From the NCBI RefSeq assembly GCF_900169565.1, contig NZ_LT828648.1:684876-748875 (forward strand): a stretch of DNA of 64,000 nt, in the 5' to 3' direction. This DNA comes from Nitrospira japonica (GTDB taxonomy: Bacteria > Nitrospirota > Nitrospiria > Nitrospirales > Nitrospiraceae). The first letter of the stretch is position 1. Each line of letters begins with the position of its first letter. A program made the translations under genes and the position numbers. Under the pieces are notes generated by a model that was not told where the DNA came from, made no database searches, and was given only the letters and a program-made list of their open reading frames with translations. Shown here piece after piece: positions 47,483 to 55,165 of the stretch.

Positions 47483-47740
47483 CTACTTCTTGAAGATCAG
47501 CTTCGGAGACGTAAGATTCCCGGCGCTCACCGCGACCAATTCCCAACCTCCTGCGCCGTACTCGTTCAACGCTTGCTGCATGGAATCCGTGTCGTGCAGC
47601 ACTTCGACGATGCGATATTGAAACCGCTTGGTCTCCTGGGCTTTTGCCAGGAAGGGCTGCGCGACGATCAGCGTCATGGCGGACACGATCACGCTGGCTA
47701 CGAGGGACATGACGACTAGTGAGATAGGTCCTCGATTCAT
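47483..47740 (-). CDS. Exported DUF4177-like protein
   Basis: An 85-residue protein with an N-terminal hydrophobic helix (LVVMSLVASVIVSAMTLIVA). A short domain follows: FQYRIVEVLHDTDSMQQALN then YGAGGWELVAVSAGN. The Y-x-x-x-x-x-G-x-x-G-W-E-L-V arrangement is that of DUF4177 proteins, function unknown. GGAGGAAGTC precedes the ATG at 47740. It lies 97 bp after polA on the same strand. Confidence 0.65.
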   Translation of the reverse strand: MNRGPISLVVMSLVASVIVSAMTLIVAQPFLAKAQETKRFQYRIVEVLHDTDSMQQALNEYGAGGWELVAVSAGNLTSPKLIFKK

Positions 47741-47836
47741 GACTTCCTCCTGTTCTTGCCGATTTGTCCGGTCGATCTCAATCGAGCGTCCGGATGCGTC
47801 CAAGTCCGCCGTGAAATCTTTCACGCATCCTGGCGA

Positions 47837-50488
47837 TCAAGGATGAGCCACCCGCCAATTCTTGCCCACTCCCATATCGACTTTCAGCGGCACCGATAGG
47901 CCGAGCTGCGATCCCACTCCCTCCATTTCCCCTTTGACCAGGGCCTGTGCCTCAGCCATCTCCTTCTCGGGGACCTCAAAGATCAATTCATCGTGAACCT
48001 GCAGGATCATCTTGGTGTGCGGGAGATCCTTGTGAAGCCGCCGGTGGACGTTGATCATGGCGATTTTGATCAGATCGGCGGCGGATCCTTGAATGGGGCT
48101 GTTCACCGCCATGCGTTCACCGACCCCTCTCTGCACGGGATCACCGCTTCGCAGTTCGGGGATCGGCCGGCGCCGGCCCAGGATCGTCGTCGTGTAGCCT
48201 TTGTCTTTGCCTTCGGCGATGTTTCGATCCATGAGCGCCCGTACGGCGGCAAATTTTTCAAAGAATGTCTCGATGTACTTCCTCGCCTCGGCCTGCGGCA
48301 CACCGATGTTCTGCGAAAGCCCGAACGGACTGATGCCGTAGACGATCCCGAAGACTACGGTCTTGGCGGCCCGGCGCATGTCCCGCGTAATTTGTCCGGA
48401 AGGAAGCCCGAAGATCTCCATCGCGGTGGCCATGTGGATATCCTCGCCTTTGGCGAACACCTCTATCAAGCGAGGATCCTGGGAAAGATGCGCCAAGATG
48501 CGCGGCTCGATCTGACTGTAGTCGGCGCAGAGCAGCTCGTGCCCCTTGGACGCGATGAAGGCTTCGCGGATCCGGATCCCGTAGTTTCCCTTGACCGGAA
48601 TATTCTGGAGATTCGGATCGGTCGACGACAACCGGCCGGTGGCGGCGACCGTTTGATTGAGCGAGGTATGCAGACGTTTGGTTTCCGGACTGATCAACGC
48701 CGGCAGCGCGTCGACGTAGGTCGATTTGAGTTTGCTGACGCTGCGATAGTTCAGGATCTGCTCCGGCAAGCTGTGCTGGGCGGCCAACTGGGTCAAGGTC
48801 TCTTCATCCGTCGAATAGCCCGTCTTGGTTTTACGGAGGGGCTTCAAACCCAGCCGCTCGAACAAGACGGCGGCCAACTGCTTCGGGGAATTGATATTGA
48901 ACTCGCCTCCTGCCAATGCCGTGATGGTTTCCATCATGCGGTCCAGCTCGCGCTCCATCTCCTTGCCGAGTTCGTGCAATTCCTGGACGTCCAGCAAGAA
49001 TCCGTTCCGTTCGATTTCAGTCAGCACGGGCACGAGCGGCATTTCGACGTCGCGAAAAAGCATCACGCTCCCCTGCCCCGCCAGCCGCTCGGTCAATGCG
49101 GGACCGAGAAGCGCCAGAACCGAGGCGGCTTCAACCGTTTCCGAGCGCGATCCGACATCCGCATCGAACAGAGACCGGGGCGCGGCCGCCTGCCCGGAAC
49201 CGGGTCGCCGGCCCAGGACCTCGAATGCCACTGTGTCCAGCTGATGGTCGCGTCGGTTGGGGTTGAGGAGATAGTCCGCCACCATGACGTCCATATAAGG
49301 CCCGGCCAATGTGATGCCCATGCGATGAAAGGCCAGCAGCGTCGTTTTCAGGTCATGGACGATCTTGGGTCGCGTGCCGTCGTTCAACAGCGACGTAATC
49401 GGCCTCATGTAGGTTTGTACGTCGAGCGGAAAGAACGCCGTCTTGTCTCCCGATGACAACGCCATGCCCTGCATCGAGGCAAGCACCCCACTGCCTCCCG
49501 CCAGAAGACAACGAACGCCGATCACCCCGCCTTCGGGCAGTTGCTCGACGAAGCGCCGCGCGGTCTCCTCGTCGGACACCACGTCGAACGCCGCCGCGAC
49601 CGGTTGGACCGGCTCGGGCGCCGGCTGAAGGGATTTCAGCAAGGTCGTGAATTCCAACTCCCTGAACAACTCCGCGAGGCGATCGGGCTGTGGAATCCGG
49701 GCCGCATACCGAGAAGGATCAAACTGCACGGGAGCATCGAGGACGATGGTGGCGAGCCGTCGGCTCAGCTTTGCGCTCTCACCCTGTTCGGCCAGCAAGG
49801 CCCGCACGCGAGGCGGCGTCACCTCATCGACGCGACGCAGCAATTCCTCGATCGTTCCAAATTGCGACAGGAGCTTGACCGCGGTCTTTTCGCCGATTCC
49901 TTTTACGCCGGGAATGTTGTCCGTGCTGTCTCCCATCAAGCCCATCACCTCGACGACACGAGACGGCTCGACGCCGAACCGTTCCAGGCACTCCGCTTCC
50001 CCCGACCACTTGTTCTTGACCGGATCGAAGATCCGGATATGCGGAGTCAACAATTGAAACATGTCTTTGTCGCCCGTCACGATAACGACGTCGTAGCCCG
50101 CGGCTTCCGCTTGGCGCGCCAAGGTTCCGATCAGGTCGTCTGCTTCGTAGCCGACGTGCCTGACCACGGGTATCGAGAAGGCTTCGACGAGGCGATGGAT
50201 GTACGGCACCTGCGCTTGCATCCCTTCCGGCATCGGCGGGCGTTGGGCCTTGTATTCCTTGAATTCCTCATGCCGGAGCGTGGGACCCCTTTCGTCGAAG
50301 GCCACGGCGAGGCAATCCGGGCCGTGCTCGCGGACGATCTTCATCAACGTCGTGGTAAAACCGTACACGGCATTGGTTTGAAGCCCTTTCGACGTGATCA
50401 ACGGAGGCAGGGCGAAGAACGCGCGATAGACATACGCGCTCCCGTCAATCAGATAGAGCGTGCGTGGTTGTGCGTCAGTGGGAGTCAT
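47837..50488 (-). CDS. polA: DNA polymerase I
   Basis: Replication/repair polymerase, 883 residues. The 5'-nuclease domain (1-290) keeps YLIDGSAYVYRAFFALP, DERGPTLRHEEFKEYKA and GVKGIGEKTAVKLLSQFG. The polymerase domain has motif A ADYSQIEPRILAHLS, motif B RRAAKTVVFGIVYG and motif C QVHDELIFEVPE. In the middle exonuclease-like domain the Asp-x-Glu of ExoI and the Asp of ExoII are absent (GVIGVRCLLAGG; HDLKTTLLAF). Proofreading is therefore probably missing, as in Taq and Bst enzymes. It is transcribed with the DUF4177-like gene downstream. Confidence 0.97.
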   Translation of the reverse strand: MTPTDAQPRTLYLIDGSAYVYRAFFALPPLITSKGLQTNAVYGFTTTLMKIVREHGPDCLAVAFDERGPTLRHEEFKEYKAQRPPMPEGMQAQVPYIHRLVEAFSIPVVRHVGYEADDLIGTLARQAEAAGYDVVIVTGDKDMFQLLTPHIRIFDPVKNKWSGEAECLERFGVEPSRVVEVMGLMGDSTDNIPGVKGIGEKTAVKLLSQFGTIEELLRRVDEVTPPRVRALLAEQGESAKLSRRLATIVLDAPVQFDPSRYAARIPQPDRLAELFRELEFTTLLKSLQPAPEPVQPVAAAFDVVSDEETARRFVEQLPEGGVIGVRCLLAGGSGVLASMQGMALSSGDKTAFFPLDVQTYMRPITSLLNDGTRPKIVHDLKTTLLAFHRMGITLAGPYMDVMVADYLLNPNRRDHQLDTVAFEVLGRRPGSGQAAAPRSLFDADVGSRSETVEAASVLALLGPALTERLAGQGSVMLFRDVEMPLVPVLTEIERNGFLLDVQELHELGKEMERELDRMMETITALAGGEFNINSPKQLAAVLFERLGLKPLRKTKTGYSTDEETLTQLAAQHSLPEQILNYRSVSKLKSTYVDALPALISPETKRLHTSLNQTVAATGRLSSTDPNLQNIPVKGNYGIRIREAFIASKGHELLCADYSQIEPRILAHLSQDPRLIEVFAKGEDIHMATAMEIFGLPSGQITRDMRRAAKTVVFGIVYGISPFGLSQNIGVPQAEARKYIETFFEKFAAVRALMDRNIAEGKDKGYTTTILGRRRPIPELRSGDPVQRGVGERMAVNSPIQGSAADLIKIAMINVHRRLHKDLPHTKMILQVHDELIFEVPEKEMAEAQALVKGEMEGVGSQLGLSVPLKVDMGVGKNWRVAHP

Positions 50489-50571
50489 AGCCGGCCAAAC
50501 TTCGCGTTCATTCGTGTGACAGCCGCTCGTTCCATCCGCCCGGATGGTGGCGACCGTCGAGAAGGCTCACA

Positions 50572-51003
50572 TTACAAATCCGGTGCGAGGACAAGCGGAG
50601 GCTTTTGAAACTTCCGGCGCATCGCGTTGACGGCCCCGAGGACGGTCGGTTGACCGATCATCTTGGCTTCGACCCTGCGTTTGCCGGGAAAGTCGAGCAT
50701 CGAGATGCCGATCAGCATCGTGAGGATGCCCTGCCCCGGCAGGAACAGCATCAGGAACCCCACGAAGACGAACACGGCACCCAAGATGTTCTTGACGAGA
50801 TGGCCCGCCATACGAAGCACGGGGTGATGATTTTCCATCCATGGCCGCGGCACCCGGACGTCAAAATAGTCCGCAGGAAGCCGCACCAAGATGAAGGGGA
50901 TGGCGATAAGCGTGCCGACGAAGAATATCAGCGAGAGGACCGTCAACGCGATCAAGGTATCGGTCGAGACGACCTGCTCCACCGTCGAAAGGAGCCAATC
51001 CAT
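50572..51003 (-). CDS. Small integral membrane protein (PGPGW-like)
   Basis: A 143-residue inner-membrane protein with about three hydrophobic helices: LIALTVLSLIFFVGTLIAIP (residues 18-38) and VKNILGAVFVFVGFLMLFLP (70-90), followed by PGQGILTMLIGISML. The P-G-x-G-x-L-T-x-L-I-G segment recalls the PGPGW transmembrane family. No catalytic features are visible. It diverges from a secreted gene at 51102 and lies 83 bp upstream of polA on the same strand. Confidence 0.7.
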   Translation of the reverse strand: MDWLLSTVEQVVSTDTLIALTVLSLIFFVGTLIAIPFILVRLPADYFDVRVPRPWMENHHPVLRMAGHLVKNILGAVFVFVGFLMLFLPGQGILTMLIGISMLDFPGKRRVEAKMIGQPTVLGAVNAMRRKFQKPPLVLAPDL

Positions 51004-51066
51004 GGGGTCGGCATCCTAACACGCGACCTACAGGCACTCAAGCCGAGAACCTCGCGGGCACCCGTG

Positions 51067-51095
51067 TTTACTGCGTGACACATGAACGCTATAAT
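51067..51095 (+). promoter_or_regulatory. Sigma-70-type promoter directly abutting a start codon
   Basis: TTTACT (-35) and a perfect TATAAT (-10) are spaced 17 bases apart. The ATG at 51102 begins seven bases after the -10 box, which is where transcription would start. The mRNA may therefore be leaderless. Confidence 0.55.
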
Positions 51096-51101
51096 TCGTG
51101 C

Positions 51102-51458
51102 ATGTCGATCTTCGCGCGCACTCAGAGCCGGCCGTGGTCCTTCCCGGCGCTGCTGCTGGCTCTTCTGACCGTCTTTCTTGCGCCCATGCCGGCGCTCGCC
51201 GGATCCGATGACCTCCGAATCGAAATCACGAAGAAAGGCCTCGGCAAGGAAGTCGTCATCACCCAGGGAACTCGCGAGTGGTACATGCTGGTCGAGGTCA
51301 CGCCGGAAAACACCGTGGTGGTTAGACAGGAAAAGGAGCAGGACCGGTATCTGGTGGATGAAAGCGAAACACACGACCGCCCCCTCGCTCCGATCGAGGT
51401 CGACGGCGCGATCACCGATTACATCAACAGCGTGAAGACGCGGGTGCACAAGAGGTAG
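51102..51458 (+). CDS. Secreted small protein, possibly from a leaderless mRNA
   Basis: A 118-residue protein with a signal peptide (WSFPALLLALLTVFLAPMPA, cleavage after ALA). The mature part is short and beta-like: DLRIEITKKGLGKEVVITQG, EWYMLVEVTPENTVVVRQ, and a final basic helix. I do not recognise it. The start at 51102 fits the promoter at 51067-51095. A longer frame from 51075 would include the -10 box and lacks a ribosome-binding site. Confidence 0.6.
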   Translation: MSIFARTQSRPWSFPALLLALLTVFLAPMPALAGSDDLRIEITKKGLGKEVVITQGTREWYMLVEVTPENTVVVRQEKEQDRYLVDESETHDRPLAPIEVDGAITDYINSVKTRVHKR

Positions 51459-51503
51459 CCCCGCCTGCAACAGGCGTTGTGGCCGGAGATAAAGCCATCC
51501 GGC

Positions 51504-52163
51504 TCAGCGGCTCTTGGTCACTCCCGTCCGATCACAATAATCAGTCAACTTGCATCGGCTGCAAAAAGGCGACATCGGTTGGCAGAGATTCTGTCCGTAG
51601 GGAACCAGCAAGTCGTTGAGCGTAATCCAATACGGCTTCGGCAGCTTGTGGCGCAGCGCCTGCTCGGTCTCCTCGGGCGTGCGCGTCTTCACATAGCCCC
51701 AGCGATTGGCAATGCGATGGACATGGATGTCCACGCAAATCCCCGGCTTTCGATATCCCACCGTCACCACGAGATTGGCCGTCTTGCGTCCCACGCCGGA
51801 CAGCGTCAGCAGTTCGTCGATGGAATCGGGAACGGTTCCCCCGTAGACGTCGATGAGACGGCGGCAGATGAGACGAATCGATTTGGCCTTCGTACGATAG
51901 AATCCCACCGGGTAAATGGCCTGTTGGATCTTCGCCAGTGGAAGGGACAGCATGGCGGCAGGAGTATGGGCAAGGGCGAACAAGCGTCCGCTAGCCTCGC
52001 CGGTGGTCTTGTCCTTGGTACGCAGGCTCAGGAGACAGGAGATTAAAATGCGGAAAGGGTCACGGTCCGATTCGCGCGCTACCACGCCCACGACCGGCTC
52101 CTGCCATTGGCGCACTTCGCGCCTGACAAGGGCGATCGCCTCATGGATTTGGTCCTGGCGCAT
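51504..52163 (-). CDS. nth: Endonuclease III (DNA glycosylase/AP lyase)
   Basis: Removes oxidised pyrimidines. The helix-hairpin-helix LTLSGVGRKTANLVVTVG near residue 115 carries the catalytic lysine and the next segment CVDIHVHRIANRWGY carries the catalytic aspartate. The iron-sulfur cluster cysteines follow the C-x6-C-x2-C-x5-C pattern in CQPMSPFCSRCKLTDYC. Length is normal at 219 residues. A short gap separates it from rpsU upstream. Confidence 0.95.
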   Translation of the reverse strand: MRQDQIHEAIALVRREVRQWQEPVVGVVARESDRDPFRILISCLLSLRTKDKTTGEASGRLFALAHTPAAMLSLPLAKIQQAIYPVGFYRTKAKSIRLICRRLIDVYGGTVPDSIDELLTLSGVGRKTANLVVTVGYRKPGICVDIHVHRIANRWGYVKTRTPEETEQALRHKLPKPYWITLNDLLVPYGQNLCQPMSPFCSRCKLTDYCDRTGVTKSR

Positions 52164-52219
52164 CCGAAACAGGAAGGAACGGGACGGCAGACCTGATCAG
52201 GACATGAAGGAAGAAGTGT

Positions 52220-52414
52220 CTATTCCGGCTTCCGCTTCGACAACCACTTTTGCCGGCGCCGTTGCGCTTCGCGTTGCTTGGCTTTCTTCCTGACGCTCGG
52301 CTTCTCGTAGTAACGCCGCCGCTTCAGTTCCCGGAAAAGCCCTTCACCTGCGAGCTTCTTCTTGGCGACCTTGAGGGCCTTTTCAACGTTGTTATTGAAG
52401 ACCTTGATTTCCAT
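52220..52414 (-). CDS. rpsU: 30S ribosomal protein S21
   Basis: A 64-residue basic ribosomal protein. MEIKVFNNNVEKALKVAKKK and LFRELKRRRYYEKPSVRKKA are the classic S21 sequence. Its first 91 bases lie inside the 3' end of the formiminotransferase gene in another frame, so its ribosome-binding site must sit in that coding sequence. The signal there is weak. Confidence 0.96.
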   Translation of the reverse strand: MEIKVFNNNVEKALKVAKKKLAGEGLFRELKRRRYYEKPSVRKKAKQREAQRRRQKWLSKRKPE

Positions 52415-53997
52415 TCGCGTCGCTTCTGTGCTTTCTCAGGCCGTGCCTGTGCTGATTTTTCCTTAATGACAGACCGATCAGGCGGCGGAGTGTAGCACAG
52501 CCTCCTCAGTTCCTCAAGGCAGATTGCAGTCCGGCGCATTGCAGCCTCAATTTGCCCTATAAACATCCGATTTATTTGATGTTTAATGTTCTCTCCCGCA
52601 ATATGAAGACTGGCTTCTGCCGCAGCGAGACAAAGGATAATCCCGACGGTCGAATCGGCTTGCACCCTCTGCTTGACGTGTTGCCGGCCGATGTAAAGCC
52701 ATTTCCCAGCCCGTCCCGTCAGCTCGGCAATCTGCAAGGGAATCTGCGTTGCACGATGCAGCGCCTGAGCCAGTCGAGCGGGGCGTCGCGAGTCGGATGC
52801 CGGAAGTCTTGAAGCCTCAAGATACTCCCCATAGGCAACCCCGTCCGCCTGCGCCAATCTTCCAAGCCGTTCGGCAATGGAAGCGAGGCGCGCCGTCTCG
52901 CCGCGCCGACGGCTCAAGCGCGCGCCCATGATTCCCAGCGAGACGGCACAGGAGGCGACCAGAGCCGATACCGAAGCCCCGGCCGGGCTGGGTGTCGCGG
53001 CCGCAATCGCGTCCAAGAGTTGGCCGACGGAGAGGGCACGCAGGTCCCTCGCCGGCTGATGGCGTGCGATCGTGACCGAGCCCTGGGAGGCTTCCAAGGC
53101 CGATTCGATTTTCTTTTCCAGGATGAGCGAACGATCAAACGATTCGAGGCGAAGGGCATCGGCAGCCGCATCGACCAGCGCCGCCTGGGGGACCAACCCT
53201 ACGATCTCACTGTCAGCGACGGCCACCCCGTGTAAGGAGGCCAAGGCCTGCACGGCTTCGAACACGGCGTGGACGGGTGTCACGCGATAGTCGGTCAGAT
53301 TCATGGCCACCTGCACCATGCCGCGGCTGGACAGTTCGACCCCGATCGCCTTCACATGCGACATGCCTCCGTTCGATTCGCGGATCGTCCGGGCAATCGA
53401 CCGGGAGACTTCGAGATCCCCCGACTGCAGATTGACGTTGAAGGCGATCAACGGAGGCCTGGCCCCGATCACCACCGCTCCCGCGGTCCGATGCAGCGTG
53501 GCGGGGCCGAAATCAGGACGCCACCGGCGATCGGACCGCATCCGACGCGCCAACCCTTCCAAGCCCCCGCGCCGCACGGATTCCAGCGGCGCACGGTCCG
53601 GTCCGGCGGCCGCTTGCTCATAGAGAAATACCGGGATCTCCAACTGTCTTCCCACGCGTTCCCCGAGACGCCGGGCCAGCCGCACACAATCATGGGCCGT
53701 GACACCCTTGGCCGGCACAAAGGGCACGACGTCCGTGGCGCCGATTCGGGGATGCACTCCGCGATGCTTCCGGATATCGATCAGTCTGGTCGCCACCCGA
53801 ATGGCACGAAACGCCGCGTCGGCCGCTGCATCCGGTTCGCCCACGAACGTGAGAACGGACCGGTGATGATCCGGATCCATCGTCCAGTCCAACAACATCA
53901 CGCCTGGCACCGATTGCACGGCCCGGATCAAGGCGTGGACGGTCGTCCGGTTCCGTCCCTCGCTGAAGTTCGGCACGCAGGTGACCAGATGGTCCAC
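52324..53997 (-). CDS. Glutamate formiminotransferase/cyclodeaminase-like fusion
   Basis: An approximately 557-residue protein. The N-terminal formiminotransferase (1-290) is well conserved: CVPNFSEGRN, DPDHHRSVLTFVG (catalytic His) and RGVHPRIGATDVVPFVP. The C-terminal cyclodeaminase part (about 325-500) is helical but diverged: TPSPAGASVSALVASCAV stands where PAPGGGS is usual. The last 30 residues are rpsU read in another frame. The start is uncertain. GTG at 53997 has AAAGGA at good spacing, while TTG at 54015 abuts a terminator. The folate-dependent histidine breakdown role is known for the family, but no hut genes are nearby. Confidence 0.82.
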   Translation of the reverse strand: MDHLVTCVPNFSEGRNRTTVHALIRAVQSVPGVMLLDWTMDPDHHRSVLTFVGEPDAAADAAFRAIRVATRLIDIRKHRGVHPRIGATDVVPFVPAKGVTAHDCVRLARRLGERVGRQLEIPVFLYEQAAAGPDRAPLESVRRGGLEGLARRMRSDRRWRPDFGPATLHRTAGAVVIGARPPLIAFNVNLQSGDLEVSRSIARTIRESNGGMSHVKAIGVELSSRGMVQVAMNLTDYRVTPVHAVFEAVQALASLHGVAVADSEIVGLVPQAALVDAAADALRLESFDRSLILEKKIESALEASQGSVTIARHQPARDLRALSVGQLLDAIAAATPSPAGASVSALVASCAVSLGIMGARLSRRRGETARLASIAERLGRLAQADGVAYGEYLEASRLPASDSRRPARLAQALHRATQIPLQIAELTGRAGKWLYIGRQHVKQRVQADSTVGIILCLAAAEASLHIAGENIKHQINRMFIGQIEAAMRRTAICLEELRRLCYTPPPDRSVIKEKSAQARPEKAQKRREWKSRSSITTLKRPSRSPRRSSQVKGFSGN

Positions 53998-54016
53998 AGC
54001 CTGTCCTTTGTCCAAT

Positions 54017-54052
54017 AAAAAAGCCGGAGGATGAGGATCATGCCTCCGGCTT
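54017..54052 (-). terminator. Intrinsic terminator between tusA-like and formiminotransferase genes
   Basis: On the minus strand AAGCCGGAGG and CCTCCGGCTT form a 10-bp stem with a 12-base loop, followed by a run of six T. It ends the dsrE-tusA transcript, immediately before the start of the formiminotransferase gene. Confidence 0.85.
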
Positions 54053-54073
54053 CATATGCCCGTGGTGGAGGTG

Positions 54074-54319
54074 TTACTTGGTCTTCTTCACAAATGCTTT
54101 GTAGATGCGCCCGGACTGGGCCTGTTCCTCTTCGAGCCCCAGCATCTGATGTCCCGTCGTATCGCACCAGGCCGGCATGTCTTTTTTGATACCCTCATCG
54201 TCGGAGACGACCTCGAGGACTTGTCCCAGAGCCAATTCCTTGATTTTTTTCGACGTCATAATGATCGGCATGGGACAAAAATACCCCAGCGTATCGAGCG
54301 TCACATCAGCGGTGATCAT
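54074..54319 (-). CDS. TusA-family sulfur carrier protein
   Basis: An 81-residue TusA/SirA-like protein. The persulfide-carrying cysteine is in TLGYFCPMPIIMTSKKIKEL (the Cys-Pro-x-Pro motif). LALGQVLEVVSDDEGIKKDM is the typical second half. The ATG at 54319 follows GACGGGGG. The frame is open to a TTG at 54361 that overlaps the dsrE stop. It is cotranscribed with the DsrE-like gene. TusA-DsrE2 pairs relay sulfur in thiosulfate and sulfur oxidisers; no rhodanese is present here. Confidence 0.88.
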   Translation of the reverse strand: MITADVTLDTLGYFCPMPIIMTSKKIKELALGQVLEVVSDDEGIKKDMPAWCDTTGHQMLGLEEEQAQSGRIYKAFVKKTK

Positions 54320-54357
54320 GGTACCCCCGTCACGCATGACGGCGTGAATATCGCCCG

Positions 54358-54888
54358 TCAAATGAAGAGATTGACGCTACCGTGCTTCGCCTCGGCCAAA
54401 TACGTCGTGACACCCGCGAATTGGTCTACGCCGTCGATCAGGGTATCCTTCGTGATACCCATGAGTCCCATCGTGGTCGTGCATGCGATGAACCGGACTC
54501 CGAGGTCCATCGCCGTGGCCATCAATTCAGGCACACCCGGCATCCGGCTCTGCTTCATCACCCTGTGCATCATTCCTGTTCCGATTCCTCCGAAATGGAA
54601 GCGGGACAGCGGAAGGGTCTCGGCGCCGCCTTTGTTCAACAATCCGAACATGCGTCGAAGCCAGTCCTTGGCGGAACTCGTCGCACCTTTCCGGCGGATG
54701 GCGTTCAATCCCCAGAAGGTGAAGAATATCGTGACCTGCATTCCCATTGCCGCCGCCCCGGTTGCGATGATGAACGCCGCCATTGCGCGGTCGAGATCGC
54801 CGCTCAACAGCACGATCGTCACGCGGTCAGGCTTCGAAGCCTGCAGATCGGACAAGTTGACCGCGGGGTCCAGTTGCGTCGTCGTCAT
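54358..54888 (-). CDS. DsrE/DsrF-like (DsrE2-type) protein
   Basis: A 176-residue protein with RVTIVLLSGDLDRAMAAFII opening the fold, a membrane-like helix GAAAMGMQVTIFFTFWGL (the DsrE2 type), and FIACTTTMGLMGITKDTLID with the conserved active cysteine near residue 140. DsrE2 proteins are sulfurtransferase partners of TusA. It has its own strong promoter at 54939-54968 and runs directly into the tusA-like gene, giving a two-gene operon. Confidence 0.88.
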   Translation of the reverse strand: MTTTQLDPAVNLSDLQASKPDRVTIVLLSGDLDRAMAAFIIATGAAAMGMQVTIFFTFWGLNAIRRKGATSSAKDWLRRMFGLLNKGGAETLPLSRFHFGGIGTGMMHRVMKQSRMPGVPELMATAMDLGVRFIACTTTMGLMGITKDTLIDGVDQFAGVTTYLAEAKHGSVNLFI

Positions 54889-54938
54889 GGAGTTTCGTCG
54901 TTACGTCCAGAAAATGCCAAATTTACGAAGGATTTTTG

Positions 54939-54968
54939 ACTATAGTCTCCGCGACTTTTTCTTGTCAA
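54939..54968 (-). promoter_or_regulatory. Sigma-70 promoter of the dsrE-tusA operon
   Basis: On the minus strand a perfect TTGACA (54963-54968) and TATAGT (54939-54944) are separated by 18 bases, about 50 bp before the dsrE-like start. It is one of the best promoter matches in the window. Confidence 0.65.
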
Positions 54969-55077
54969 GAAACGGGGGCCCTTACGAGCACAGCGGCGTA
55001 TGGCGGCGCGGAGTGGCATCGTGCCGCATGAGTGATGCGTACGAAGCGCCGCGAGCCGAGCGCCCTTGCGGCATTGC

Positions 55078-55106
55078 TTGACCTTCGGAAACTCGCTCGT
55101 TATAGT
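55078..55106 (+). promoter_or_regulatory. Sigma-70 promoter of the Rieske oxygenase gene
   Basis: TTGACC and TATAGT at 17-base spacing, each with five of six consensus positions. The transcript would start about 53 bases before the ATG at 55166. Confidence 0.6.
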
Positions 55107-55165
55107 CCTATGCAGGTCGCACGCGGCTCCCGGCGTGGCATTAGCGCCCATCCTCCCCACTCATA

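Noticed and set aside
47993-49456. A 487-codon open frame on the plus strand
   Set aside because: It is antisense to polA and shows no domain or ribosome-binding site; a shadow of codon bias.
54000-54015. TTG start for the formiminotransferase gene at 54015
   Set aside because: It abuts the T-run of the terminator; GTG at 53997 has AAAGGA at suitable distance.
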